A DNA stretch of 64,000 bases from an uncultured Bacteroidota bacterium (GTDB lineage Bacteria > Bacteroidota > Bacteroidia > B-17B0 > Aurantibacillaceae): contig CAILKE010000021.1 of assembly GCA_903834765.1 (NCBI GenBank), forward strand, positions 44,530 to 108,529. Reading direction: 5' to 3'. Each line of letters opens with the position of its first letter. Positions within the stretch are counted from its first letter, which is position 1. The notes under the pieces were generated by a model. That model was not told the origin of the DNA, made no database searches, and saw only the letters and a program-made list of their open reading frames with translations. Positions 27,285 to 35,817 of this stretch are shown one piece after another. Position numbers and translations under genes: made by a program.

Positions 27285-27644
27285 ATGGAAAAACGAACTT
27301 GTATAGAATGTGGCGAATCGTTTAATGGTAGAGCTGATAAAAAATTTTGTAGCGATATGTGTCGCAATGCCTATAACAATAAGCTAAACAGCGATACTAA
27401 TAATTACGTTCGTAACATAAATAATATACTTCGTAAAAACCGACGTATCATGGAAGAATTATTACCAGAAGAAACCGCCAAAGTATCACAACAAAAATTA
27501 ATAGATAAGGGATTTAATTTTAACTATTTCACTAATATTACTAAAACTAAAACAGGAAAAAGCTATATCTTTTGTTATGAATTTGGTTATTTACCTATAG
27601 AAGGTAATTATTTTTTATTAGTAAAACGACGAGCGGAAAATTAA
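27285..27644 (+). CDS. small Zn-ribbon protein of unknown function
   Basis: 119 residues. The first 30 hold a four-cysteine zinc ribbon (CIECGESFNGRADKKFCSDMC), followed by RNAYNNK, a pattern common in small Bacteroidota proteins. The middle is helical and basic (NNILRKNRRIMEELLP), and the C-terminal part is beta-rich (SYIFCYEFGYLPIEGNYFLLVKRR). Nucleic-acid binding is plausible from the ribbon and charge but not shown. The stop overlaps the convergent peptidase gene by 4 bp. Probably co-transcribed with nadE, 9 bp upstream. Confidence 0.8.
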   Translation: MEKRTCIECGESFNGRADKKFCSDMCRNAYNNKLNSDTNNYVRNINNILRKNRRIMEELLPEETAKVSQQKLIDKGFNFNYFTNITKTKTGKSYIFCYEFGYLPIEGNYFLLVKRRAEN

Positions 27645-28654
27645 TTGACTCTTAATTTCTGACCTATTTTAAGATAAAAGCGTCTGTCGGTTCCATTTAA
27701 TGAAAATAATTCCTTCATCGACAAACCATAACGTTTGGCAACTTCATACCACGAATCGCCTCGCTCAATAGTATGCAAGGTTGCGTTAGTTGGATAAGCG
27801 CAGATTCCATATCGCGATTTTTTAATAACGATAGAATCATTCAATGTTTTGTTTTCGGTAAAGGAAATGATAGATGCAGGATTAATGGCTTGTCCTTTGA
27901 AACGCACTTCAAAATGTAAATGCGGTCCACTGCTTCGTCCTGTGCTTCCTCCTAATCCAATTAATTGACCTGAAATAACAACTTGACCAGGTTTCACTTT
28001 AATTTTTGATAAATGCGCATAAACGGTTTCCAAACCGTTGTAATGTCTAATAATCACTACATTACCAAAAGCACCTTTAGCTTGTGCAATCCTTACCATT
28101 CCATCAAATGCAGAAGTAACAGCATCACCTCTATTTAAATGAATATCGATGCCTTTATGCATTCTTCCTTCTCTCCAACCAAATTTAGAAGTAACCACGC
28201 CTATTTTTGGATGATTGTATGAACCTAAAGAATCACTTTCGATATGTATAATTTGTGATTCAGGAAATTCACTATCCGGTGTAATTTGAAATACGGTGCT
28301 TTCATCAAAATCATCATAATAGTTTGTAGCTGGTAATGAACCGTTTTTAAGAATAGCAATATTATTTTCTTGCGAATTTAAAATAGAATTATAATAACTA
28401 ATTATTTCAATCTGCTTTTCATCAATGAAATTAAGGTCAAGCAATGAATCAATAATATTTACTAATTGTAATTTAGTAATTGTATTTTTTTGATTCGAGT
28501 TATTTACATAAGCCGATTTTTGACGACAAGTATCCTTATTAGGTCCACCTTTAGCCAAAGAAAATGTTGGTATAAGCAACATAATAAGTAAACTATAAGC
28601 AATTAACTTCAATTTATTAAAAAATAGTAGCGAATTTAGTAAAATAATCTTCAA
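27641..28654 (-). CDS. M23 family metallopeptidase with C-terminal LysM domain
   Basis: 337 residues, exported by an N-terminal signal (IAYSLLIMLLIPTFSLAKG). A helical linker (about 55-105) precedes the LytM/M23 domain (about 150-262). Zinc ligands: H166 and D170 in MHKGID, and H247 in HLHFE, with H245 catalytic; all are present, so the enzyme should be active. FGWREGRMHKGIDIHLNRGD and GRSSGPHLHFEV are signature stretches. The C-terminal LysM (about 291-337; TIERGDSWYEVAKRYGLSMK) binds peptidoglycan. It would cut peptide cross-links in the wall during growth or division. It is convergent with the Zn-ribbon gene (4-bp overlap) and divergent from ilvE. Confidence 0.93.
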   Translation of the reverse strand: MKIILLNSLLFFNKLKLIAYSLLIMLLIPTFSLAKGGPNKDTCRQKSAYVNNSNQKNTITKLQLVNIIDSLLDLNFIDEKQIEIISYYNSILNSQENNIAILKNGSLPATNYYDDFDESTVFQITPDSEFPESQIIHIESDSLGSYNHPKIGVVTSKFGWREGRMHKGIDIHLNRGDAVTSAFDGMVRIAQAKGAFGNVVIIRHYNGLETVYAHLSKIKVKPGQVVISGQLIGLGGSTGRSSGPHLHFEVRFKGQAINPASIISFTENKTLNDSIVIKKSRYGICAYPTNATLHTIERGDSWYEVAKRYGLSMKELFSLNGTDRRFYLKIGQKLRVN

Positions 28655-28724
28655 ACAATCAAACTAAACAAAAAATCAATAATTATCGACTTGATTCAAA
28701 ACAAATAAATAATCGACAAAATTG

Positions 28725-28755
28725 TTTGTTATCATAAAAATTATGTGCTAATTTG
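28725..28755 (+). promoter_or_regulatory. putative promoter of ilvE
   Basis: TTTG at 28725-28728 (-33 element) and TAATTTG at 28749-28755 (a -7 element lacking one spacer base), 20 bp apart and 20 bp before the ATG. Close to the Bacteroidota TTTG / TAnnTTTG consensus. Confidence 0.5.
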
Positions 28756-28775
28756 TTAATCGCAATACTAATATA

Positions 28776-29843
28776 ATGATAGCAAACGCAGAAATTAAAA
28801 TTGAAAAAATAGCTCATAGCAGGGTCAACGAGTACGATGTTAACAATGTACCTTTTGGTAAATGTTTTTCAGATCACATGTTTATAGCAGAATACTCAGA
28901 TGGTAAATGGGGTAATGCCACAATTATGCCCTATCAAAATGTACCTATGAGTTATGCCATGTCAGCCTTACACTATGGGCAGGCTATTTTTGAAGGAATG
29001 AAGGCATATAAAAATGCTGATGGTGAAGTTAATATATTTCGACCAATTGAAAATTTTAAACGAATTAATAAGTCAGCTATACGTATGGCTATGCCAGAAA
29101 TACCTGAAGAAATTTTTATGGGTGGCTTAACAGAATTATTGAAATTAGATTCAGCTTGGATTCCAACTTCAGATTCTGGGTCACTATATATACGACCATT
29201 TCTTATTGCTACAGATGAGGCTATTGGCGTTAAAGCAAGTGAAACATACAAATTTATTATTATTACTTGTCCTGCAGGTAAATATTATTCAGAGCCAATT
29301 AAAGTATTAATCGAAACAAATTTCTTTAGAGCTGTTGAAGGCGGAGTTGGCTTTGTTAAAGCTGCAGGAAACTATGGAAGGAGTTTGTATCCAACAAAAT
29401 TAGCTCAACAAAAAGGATATCAACAAGTTATTTGGACTGACGGCAAAACTCATTCTTACCTAGAAGAATCTGGTACTATGAACTTAATGTTTGTATTAGA
29501 TAATACAGTTGTAACACCTGCGTTAAGCGACACAATATTAGCAGGTATTACGCGTAACAGTGTATTAGCTTTAGCTAAAGATTGGGGTATGAATGTAGAG
29601 GAAAGAAAAATTTCTATCACTGAAATTATAGAGGCTCACGCTAAAGGTACTCTTAAAGAAGCTTTTGGTGTAGGCACTGCAGCTACAATTGCGCAAATTA
29701 TTGTTATTGGATACGAAGGAAAAGATTATGCTTTACCTCCAGTTGAAGGTCGCCAATTTTCTAATAAAATTGATGATACCCTTCGTAATATTAGAAAAGG
29801 AAAAACAGCAGATAAATTTAATTGGATGTACCCAGTAAAATAA
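28776..29843 (+). CDS. ilvE: branched-chain-amino-acid aminotransferase
   Basis: 355 residues, PLP fold type IV. Transfers the amino group between glutamate and the keto acids of leucine, isoleucine and valine. The PLP lysine is K195 in GFVKAAGNYGRSLYPT; EESGTMNLMFV and LAGITRNSVLALA are the phosphate-binding and C-terminal family signatures, and ALHYGQAIFEGMKAYKN opens the N-terminal domain. The length and motifs match the eukaryote-like long BCAT group found in Bacteroidota. No ilv or leu genes are adjacent, so it is a lone gene, with its own promoter at 28725-28755. Confidence 0.95.
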   Translation: MIANAEIKIEKIAHSRVNEYDVNNVPFGKCFSDHMFIAEYSDGKWGNATIMPYQNVPMSYAMSALHYGQAIFEGMKAYKNADGEVNIFRPIENFKRINKSAIRMAMPEIPEEIFMGGLTELLKLDSAWIPTSDSGSLYIRPFLIATDEAIGVKASETYKFIIITCPAGKYYSEPIKVLIETNFFRAVEGGVGFVKAAGNYGRSLYPTKLAQQKGYQQVIWTDGKTHSYLEESGTMNLMFVLDNTVVTPALSDTILAGITRNSVLALAKDWGMNVEERKISITEIIEAHAKGTLKEAFGVGTAATIAQIIVIGYEGKDYALPPVEGRQFSNKIDDTLRNIRKGKTADKFNWMYPVK

Positions 29844-29937
29844 TGAAGTTTATTAAACCTAATATTGTTCAAAACATTATTTTTAATACAAGTTCAAAAC
29901 TTTAAATTTGCTACTCTTTTTTAACTAACATATAATT

Positions 29938-30189
29938 ATGAAATATATTGCAGACATTACGGTGATGCCTATGAAAGCCTTATTAGATCCTCAAGGCAAG
30001 GCGGTTACTGGTTCAATGAAAAACTTAGGTTTATCAGAAATAGAAAATATTCGGATAGGTAAACACATTACTTTAGAAATCGAAGCTTCTAATAAAGACA
30101 TAGCATCTTCTAAAATTGATGAAGCGTGCAAAAAATTATTATGTAATCAAATTATGGAATTTTATGAGTTTACGCTTCGTGAGTCATAA
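29938..30189 (+). CDS. purS: phosphoribosylformylglycinamidine synthase subunit PurS
   Basis: 83 residues, the normal size. PurS bridges PurL and PurQ in the fourth step of purine synthesis in organisms with the small PurL. The sequence fits: YIADITVMPMKALLDPQGKA, then VTGSMKNLGLSEIENIRIGK and a C-terminal IMEFYEFTL. These are the canonical phrases: a conserved strand, the LDPQG turn, and the dimerising helix. Neither purL nor purQ is in the window, so the complex would be assembled from scattered genes. It lies 94 bp after ilvE and 75 bp before metK, all on the same strand; no SAM or purine riboswitch is visible. Confidence 0.9.
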   Translation: MKYIADITVMPMKALLDPQGKAVTGSMKNLGLSEIENIRIGKHITLEIEASNKDIASSKIDEACKKLLCNQIMEFYEFTLRES

Positions 30190-30264
30190 TATTTTTTGAT
30201 ATTATATAAATAATCTAAATAATACTTAATTTTTAAACTAAACAATAAATCAACAAAAGAAAAC

Positions 30265-31518
30265 ATGGGATATCTTTTCACCTCAGAATCAGTATCAGAA
30301 GGCCATCCAGATAAGGTTGCCGATCAAATTTCAGACGCATTAATCGATAACTTTTTAGCTTTCGATCCACAAAGTAAAGTGGCTTGCGAAACATTAGTTA
30401 CTACTGGTCAAGTAGTATTAGCAGGTGAAGTAAAATCTAAAGCTTACTTAGACGTTCAAGAAATTGCTCGTGAAGTAATCCGTAAAATTGGATATACTAA
30501 ATCTGAGTATATGTTTGAAGCTAACTCTTGTGGTATTTTATCCGCAATTCATGAGCAATCTGCTGATATTAACCAAGGTGTTGATCGTAAGAAAAAAGAA
30601 GAGCAAGGTGCTGGTGATCAAGGAATGATGTTTGGTTACGCAACTAATGAAACAGCTAACTATATGCCTTTAGCGCTTGATTTAGCTCATGGTATTTTAT
30701 TAGAATTAGCAGCTTTACGTCGCGAAAACAAAGCAATTAAATATTTACGCCCAGATGCAAAATCACAAGTAACGTTAGAATACGATGACAATAATGTACC
30801 TGTTCGTATTGATGCAATCGTTGTATCAACACAACATGATGATTTTGATAAAGAAGATAAAATGTTAACTAAAATCAAAAAAGATATTATAGACATTTTA
30901 ATTCCTCGTGTTAAAAAGAACTACCCTAAATACGCTCATTTATTCAACAATAAAATCAATTACCATATTAACCCAACAGGTAAGTTTGTAATTGGTGGTC
31001 CTCATGGCGATACAGGTTTAACTGGTCGTAAAATTATTGTAGATACATACGGTGGAAAAGGTGCTCACGGTGGTGGTGCTTTCTCTGGTAAAGATCCAAG
31101 TAAAGTTGACCGTTCAGCTGCTTATGCAACGCGTCACATTGCTAAAAACCTAGTTGCTGCTGGTGTTTGTTCTGAAGTATTAGTTCAAGTGTCTTATGCA
31201 ATTGGTGTTGCTCAACCAATGGGCATTTTTATTGATACTTATGGTACTTCAAAAGTAAAAATGACAGATGGAGAAATTGCTAAAATTGTTCAAAATGTAT
31301 TTGATATGCGTCCATACTTTATTGAACAACGTTTCAAATTACGCACTCCTATCTATAGCGAAACAGCTGCTTATGGACACATGGGACGTAAAAATGAAAT
31401 CGTTACTAAAACATTCAAATCTCCTGATGGAAAAACAAAAACAATGAAAGTTGAATTGTTTACATGGGAAAAATTAGATTACGTTGCTAAAGTAAAAGCA
31501 GCTTTTAAATTGAAATAA
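30265..31518 (+). CDS. metK: S-adenosylmethionine synthetase
   Basis: 417 residues. Makes SAM from methionine and ATP. Hallmarks: [21 protein letters not shown] at the N-terminus (ATP-binding His in EGHPDK), the hexapeptide GAGDQG and [10 protein letters not shown], the phosphate-binding loop. Codon use is enriched in preferred codons (CGT for Arg, GGT for Gly), suggesting high expression. The leader is 75 bp of AT-rich DNA without riboswitch structure. A perfect terminator hairpin follows 16 bp after the stop. Identification is certain. Confidence 0.98.
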   Translation: MGYLFTSESVSEGHPDKVADQISDALIDNFLAFDPQSKVACETLVTTGQVVLAGEVKSKAYLDVQEIAREVIRKIGYTKSEYMFEANSCGILSAIHEQSADINQGVDRKKKEEQGAGDQGMMFGYATNETANYMPLALDLAHGILLELAALRRENKAIKYLRPDAKSQVTLEYDDNNVPVRIDAIVVSTQHDDFDKEDKMLTKIKKDIIDILIPRVKKNYPKYAHLFNNKINYHINPTGKFVIGGPHGDTGLTGRKIIVDTYGGKGAHGGGAFSGKDPSKVDRSAAYATRHIAKNLVAAGVCSEVLVQVSYAIGVAQPMGIFIDTYGTSKVKMTDGEIAKIVQNVFDMRPYFIEQRFKLRTPIYSETAAYGHMGRKNEIVTKTFKSPDGKTKTMKVELFTWEKLDYVAKVKAAFKLK

Positions 31519-31534
31519 TTTTTTAACCTATAAT

Positions 31535-31568
31535 AAAAGCCTCATTTTACTAGTAAAATGAGGCTTTT
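31535..31568 (+). terminator. intrinsic terminator after metK
   Basis: A perfect 34-nt palindrome (AAAAGCCTCATTTTACT and its complement) followed by a T-run to 31570. Ends the ilvE-purS-metK stretch. Confidence 0.92.
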
Positions 31569-31570
31569 TT

Positions 31571-31846
31571 GTTTTTATGGTTCGCTATATTCTGCTACTT
31601 TTGGTATTATCAACAACATGTATAAAAATTAAGCTTCTTGTTGGAGATAACTCCAACAAGGGCTAAAATATATCTGTTAGAGTTTAGCTAACCATTGCCA
31701 GTAAGAAACCGAAGTGTCGGATAAGAAAGCTACAAGTTCGAGGCTTGCGATACCTCTACAGCTTTATAAATAATAGGAGTTTGCTTTTCGCAAATGACTA
31801 TTTTTAAGGCGAGCATAACGAAGAAATTGGAGTTTTATTACTGACA
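31571..31846. other. non-coding region with several stem-loops between metK and smpB
   Basis: No credible ORF. It holds a perfect 10-bp hairpin (CTTGTTGGAG, loop ATAA, CTCCAACAAG; 31637-31660), GTTAG-CTC-type inverted pairs around 31678-31692, and an imperfect inverted repeat with AAAGCTACAAG and CTCTACAGCTTT around 31729-31766. Its base composition is less AT-rich than other gaps. It could be a cluster of intergenic repeat elements or an unrecognised RNA; it has no tmRNA-like ends. Confidence 0.5.
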
Positions 31847-32308
31847 CTATTTATACTGGCGTTTCAAGTCCCTATCAACATCCTTGGCTTTCATATCTTC
31901 TCGCTTATCAAATTGTTTTTTTCCTTTCGCTAATGCTATTTCTAATTTAGCATAACCACTATCTGAAGTGAATAAACAAACTGGGATAATGGTGAGACCT
32001 TGGTCTTTCATTTTCTTTTCAAGCTTCACTAATTCTCGTTTACTCAACAATAATTTACGCTCACGTGTAGGCTCGTGATTATAAACATTACCTTCGGTGT
32101 AAATGCTAATATTTAAGTTTCTAACATAAAGTTCGCCAGCTCTGAAATAACAGAAACTATCAACCAATGAGGCTTTTCCAAGCCTTATGGATTTAATTTC
32201 GGTACCAACTAAAACCATTCCAGCTGTATAATTTTCAATAAAACTATAATCAAAACTCGCTCGGCGGTTTCTGATTGAAATTTTTTGCTGTATATTAGAA
32301 CTCTTCAT
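31847..32308 (-). CDS. smpB: SsrA-binding protein
   Basis: 153 residues, the normal length. Binds tmRNA and brings it to stalled ribosomes in trans-translation. Motifs: [27 protein letters not shown] at the start (the GTEIKSIR signature), [21 protein letters not shown] in the middle, and a C-terminal basic tail with [11 protein letters not shown] and RDLKRQYK that enters the mRNA channel. No tmRNA (ssrA) gene is visible in the window, though a structured non-coding stretch lies just downstream. A TATCTTTA box about 15 bp before the ATG may be its promoter. Divergent from the acetyltransferase gene. Confidence 0.97.
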   Translation of the reverse strand: MKSSNIQQKISIRNRRASFDYSFIENYTAGMVLVGTEIKSIRLGKASLVDSFCYFRAGELYVRNLNISIYTEGNVYNHEPTRERKLLLSKRELVKLEKKMKDQGLTIIPVCLFTSDSGYAKLEIALAKGKKQFDKREDMKAKDVDRDLKRQYK

Positions 32309-32346
32309 AAATTATAAATGTAAAGATACATAAATACTAATTAACA

Positions 32347-32835
32347 ATGGTACAACTTCTTTTAGCCGATCAAACTCATCTTGATACAATTTCCGAATTG
32401 GCACATACCATTTGGAATGCTCACTATGTGCCTATTATTGGGCAAGAACAAGTTGACTATATGTTGGGCCAAATGTATAACAAGGAGAATTTAAAACTTC
32501 AATTAGAAGTGAATAAACACCAATTTTACTTAATACATAAGGATAATAAATGTGTTGGATTTATTTCAGTTAGTTCAAATAACCAAGCTGATTATTTTTT
32601 ACATAAATTTTATATTCATAAACATGAGTCAAACAATGGTCTAGGAACAGAATGTTTAAATAACTTAATAAAACTACTTAAACCTAAGAGTTTTACGCTT
32701 ACCGTTAATCGTCAAAATTATAAGTCTATTAATTTCTATTTTAAAAATGGATTTGTGATTGATCGCGTGGAAGATTTCGATATTGGAAATGGTTTTGTGA
32801 TGAATGATTTTGTGATGGTGAAGAAAATACAATAG
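32347..32835 (+). CDS. GNAT family N-acetyltransferase
   Basis: 162 residues. Transfers an acetyl group from acetyl-CoA to an unknown amine. The acetyl-CoA pyrophosphate loop is readable as ESNNGLGTECLNNL (Q/RxxGxG/A, here NNGLGT); VGFISVSSN and FTLTVNRQNYKSINFYFKNGF are the flanking beta strands and the conserved asparagine-containing region, and the protein ends with the typical GFV...DFVMVKK strand. It is like the diamine or ribosomal-protein acetyltransferase-like GNATs of Bacteroidota, but no substrate can be inferred. The 38-bp gap to smpB is a shared divergent promoter region. Confidence 0.85.
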   Translation: MVQLLLADQTHLDTISELAHTIWNAHYVPIIGQEQVDYMLGQMYNKENLKLQLEVNKHQFYLIHKDNKCVGFISVSSNNQADYFLHKFYIHKHESNNGLGTECLNNLIKLLKPKSFTLTVNRQNYKSINFYFKNGFVIDRVEDFDIGNGFVMNDFVMVKKIQ

Positions 32836-33217
32836 GCTATAGTAGAATTTAGTAAAATATTTTTCTTTTTGCTTAAATCAAAAAGAAACAAAAAATCAAG
32901 TCAAAAATATGCTCCGCGCTCCTCTCGGAATTCTACGGATTTTACGCTCCGCTAAATCCTTGGATTCTCGATTCACCGCAACTCTGCTCGCATTTTTGAC
33001 AGTCCGACGCTCTTGTTCTAAATTAGACATTTTCCTTTAAACATAATCTATTTCGTTTTTCAAAACCTTTTAAATAGTAACTTAAAATAGTACTTTTACT
33101 TTAGCTGTTCCTAAGAGAAAACCCTTATCAGCTTATTAACAAACCTGCACTTATATCTCAGTATTAAGCTGTCAAACAAGTGCTTATTATTTTGTATATT
33201 TAACTTTTTAATACATT
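32836..33217. other. non-coding region with a hairpin and a GC-richer patch
   Basis: No gene in 382 bp. A 10-bp hairpin TTTCTTTTTG / CAAAAAGAAA (32862-32888) leads into a GC-richer patch (about 32910-33015) with repeated CTCCGC and CTCGG-type words and no stop-free frame of note. The hairpin plus AAAAAATCAAG resembles intergenic sequence I have seen often in Bacteroidota genomes; this is recall, not a search. The last 200 bp are AT-rich leader of the DUF4290 gene. Confidence 0.5.
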
Positions 33218-33922
33218 ATGGAATACAATACGCAATTACCACATTTAGAGATACCTGAGTACGGTAGAAACATACAAGTAATGATTGATCATTGCATTAC
33301 TATTGAAGATAGAGACGAACGTAATAAATGCGCACGAGCTATCATTCAAATAATGGGGCAATTAAACCCTCATTTACGCGACATTGCTGACTTTACGCAT
33401 AAATTATGGGATCATTTATTTTTGATTTCTAAGTTCAAATTGGATGTAGACTCTCCGTATCCTCGTCCAAGTGCAGAAACCTTTACTACTAAGCCTTTAG
33501 TGGTACCCTACCCTGCTTCTAAAATTAAATACAAGCATTATGGGAAAACCATTGAACGTATTATTGATGTTGCTAAAACGTACGAAGAAGGTCCTGAAAA
33601 GAAAGAATTAACAAGGCTTATAGCTAATCACTTAAAAAAATCATATGTAAACTGGAATAAAGATTCAGTAACAGATGATATCATTTTTAAGCAGTTTAAG
33701 GAAATGACTAACAATGAGTTGGTGATTGATGAAGGTGTTGTGCTTACTCATGTGAATGAACTTAAAAACAAAACACATAACAACCAAATGCCAATTACAG
33801 TTTCAAGAAGTGAAGGAGGCGGCAATAGTGGCAAGCATCGTTTTAATAAAAACAATAAAAATAAAAATAAAAACAAACACCGCAATAATGGCGGATCTAA
33901 TAATAACAGACCATCAGCATAA
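33218..33922 (+). CDS. DUF4290 family protein
   Basis: 234 residues, cytoplasmic. The family is recognised from MEYNTQLPHLEIPEYGRNIQ, the start of this Bacteroidota-specific family, and from ERNKCARAIIQIMGQLNPHLRD; the domain spans about 1-180. The function is unknown. It is found directly before murA in many Bacteroidota, as here with only a 3-bp gap, suggesting a link to cell-wall synthesis. The last 40 residues are Gly/Ser then a basic Asn/Lys/His tail (NKNNKNKNKNKHRNNGG), a low-complexity region that might bind nucleic acid or other polyanions, or be simply variable. Translation is probably coupled with murA. Confidence 0.88.
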   Translation: MEYNTQLPHLEIPEYGRNIQVMIDHCITIEDRDERNKCARAIIQIMGQLNPHLRDIADFTHKLWDHLFLISKFKLDVDSPYPRPSAETFTTKPLVVPYPASKIKYKHYGKTIERIIDVAKTYEEGPEKKELTRLIANHLKKSYVNWNKDSVTDDIIFKQFKEMTNNELVIDEGVVLTHVNELKNKTHNNQMPITVSRSEGGGNSGKHRFNKNNKNKNKNKHRNNGGSNNNRPSA

Positions 33923-33925
33923 TTT

Positions 33926-35236
33926 ATGGCAATTTTTGAAGTAACAGGAGGCAAACAACTCAAAGGCGATATTATACCGCAAGGTGCTAAAAATGAAGCA
34001 CTGCAAATTTTATGTGCTGTATTATTAACTTCCGAAAAGGTTGTTATTAGTAACATTCCAGACATTGTGGATATAAATAAATTGATTGATTTATTAAAAG
34101 ACCTTGGTGTTAAAGTTGAAAAAATAGGACACGAAGAGTACTCTTTTCAATCGGATGATATTCATGTAGATTATTTAGTATCTGATGAATTCAAGAAAAA
34201 AGGTGGTGGGTTGCGTGGCTCTACTATGATCATAGGTCCTATGTTAGCTCGCTTCGGTAGAGCATACATGCCAAAACCGGGTGGAGATAAAATAGGCCGT
34301 AGACGCATGGATACGCACTTTATTGGTTTTGAAAACTTAGGTGCTAAATTTATTTACGATAGTGAAACAGAAAACTTTAAAGTAACTGCAGAAAAGTTAA
34401 AAGGTGCTTATATGTTATTGGATGAAGCTTCTGTTACAGGAACTGCCAATATTGTAATGGCAGCTGTTTTAGCAAAAGGAACAACTACTATTTACAATGC
34501 TGCTTGCGAACCCTACTTACAACAATTATGTAAGATGTTGAATCGCATGGGAGCAAAAATTTCCGGTGTAGGTTCTAACCTCTTAACTATTGAAGGTGTG
34601 TCTTCTTTAACGGGAACAACGCATCGCATTTTACCCGATATGATTGAGATAGGTTCTTTCATTGGTATGGCTGCTATGACTCAATCAGAAATTACCATTA
34701 AAGATGTGTCTTATGATAATTTAGGTTGCATTCCTCGTGTATTTTCTCGTTTAGGAATTCAAATGGAACGTCGTGGAGATGATATTTATATTCCTTCTCA
34801 GGAGCACTATGAAATAGATTCTTTTATTGATGGCTCTATGCTTACAGTTTCGGATGCTATATGGCCAGGCTTTACACCTGATTTGTTAAGCATTATGCTA
34901 GTAACAGCTACACAAGCAAGAGGTAATATTTTAATACATCAAAAAATGTTTGAGAGTCGTTTATTCTTTGTAGATAAATTAATAGACATGGGAGCTCAAA
35001 TTATTTTATGTGATCCACACCGTGCAACGGTAATGGGCCTTGATAGAAAAGTACAATTACGTGCCATACAAATGGCATCACCAGATATTAGAGCAGGTGT
35101 AGCTTTATTAATTGCTGCAATGAGCGCAAAAGGAAAGAGTACAATTTTCAATATCAATCAAATTGATAGAGGTTACCAAAATATTGATGGTCGTTTAAAC
35201 GCCATAGGAGCTGAAATCATAAGAAAAAACGCATAA
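33926..35236 (+). CDS. murA: UDP-N-acetylglucosamine 1-carboxyvinyltransferase
   Basis: 436 residues. First committed step of peptidoglycan synthesis: adds enolpyruvate from PEP to UDP-GlcNAc. K22 (AKNEAL) and the RGYQNIDGRL segment (equivalent of E. coli R397) are present. The catalytic Cys115 of E. coli is replaced by Asp121 in PKPGGDKIGRRR (codon GAT at 34286-34288). Asp at this site keeps activity and makes the enzyme insensitive to fosfomycin, as known for Mycobacterium tuberculosis and Chlamydia MurA. The gene follows DUF4290 by 3 bp and overlaps the tlpA-like gene by 1 bp (TAATG). Confidence 0.97.
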   Translation: MAIFEVTGGKQLKGDIIPQGAKNEALQILCAVLLTSEKVVISNIPDIVDINKLIDLLKDLGVKVEKIGHEEYSFQSDDIHVDYLVSDEFKKKGGGLRGSTMIIGPMLARFGRAYMPKPGGDKIGRRRMDTHFIGFENLGAKFIYDSETENFKVTAEKLKGAYMLLDEASVTGTANIVMAAVLAKGTTTIYNAACEPYLQQLCKMLNRMGAKISGVGSNLLTIEGVSSLTGTTHRILPDMIEIGSFIGMAAMTQSEITIKDVSYDNLGCIPRVFSRLGIQMERRGDDIYIPSQEHYEIDSFIDGSMLTVSDAIWPGFTPDLLSIMLVTATQARGNILIHQKMFESRLFFVDKLIDMGAQIILCDPHRATVMGLDRKVQLRAIQMASPDIRAGVALLIAAMSAKGKSTIFNINQIDRGYQNIDGRLNAIGAEIIRKNA

Positions 35237-35811
35237 TGAAAAAAACACAAGTTATCGTTAGTGCATTAATGATAGGTTCTTTTTTTGTGGCTTGTAAAAG
35301 CAAAAAAGAAACAACTTCCACTATTAAAACTGAATCAGCTTCTACTTCTAAGTTAAATGTTCCTGAAGGTTTAAATTTAGGAAACAAAGCTCCTGAGTTT
35401 TCTCAAAATAATCCGAAAGGAGAAGCTATTAGATTATCTTCCTTAAAAGGGAAAATGGTATTAATTGATTTTTGGGCAAGCTGGTGCGGACCATGCAGGC
35501 GTGAAAATCCAAACGTTGTTGTTGCTTATAACAAATTTCATGGATTAGCTTTTAAAAATGCCGATGGTTTTGAAGTATTAAGTGTTTCACTAGATAATAA
35601 TGCAGATGCTTGGACAAAAGCTATTGCAAAAGATGGTTTAATCTGGCAAAATCATGTAAGTGATTTACAGTTATGGAATAATTCCGTAGCGCAAATTTAT
35701 GGCGTGACTTCTATTCCTACTAATTTTTTAATTGATGGCAATGGTATTATCATTGCAAAAGGCCTAAGAGAGGAAGCTTTAACTAAAACAATTGAATCAT
35801 TTTTAAAATAG
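35236..35811 (+). CDS. TlpA-like thioredoxin lipoprotein
   Basis: 191 residues. The signal peptide ends in the lipobox SFFVAC, so the mature protein is a lipoprotein starting at Cys20. After a Ser/Thr/Lys linker comes a thioredoxin domain with the active WASWCGPCRRENP motif (CGPC) and the cis-Pro loop TSIPTNFLIDG. It is an AhpC/TSA-TlpA type thiol-disulfide oxidoreductase that would reduce periplasmic disulfides; the substrates are unknown. It overlaps murA by one base, and the next gene, a truncated OmpA-like one, is 6 bp away, so it heads an operon of envelope genes. Confidence 0.93.
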   Translation: MKKTQVIVSALMIGSFFVACKSKKETTSTIKTESASTSKLNVPEGLNLGNKAPEFSQNNPKGEAIRLSSLKGKMVLIDFWASWCGPCRRENPNVVVAYNKFHGLAFKNADGFEVLSVSLDNNADAWTKAIAKDGLIWQNHVSDLQLWNNSVAQIYGVTSIPTNFLIDGNGIIIAKGLREEALTKTIESFLK

Positions 35812-35817
35812 CATAGA

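Noticed and set aside
30190..30264. Possible SAM riboswitch before metK
   Set aside because: Only 75 bp of AT-rich sequence with no long stems or conserved core; too short for the known SAM riboswitches.
31571..31846. tmRNA (ssrA) next to smpB
   Set aside because: No tRNA-Ala-like ends, no GGTTCGA T-loop with matching acceptor arms and no tag reading frame ending in ALAA were found.
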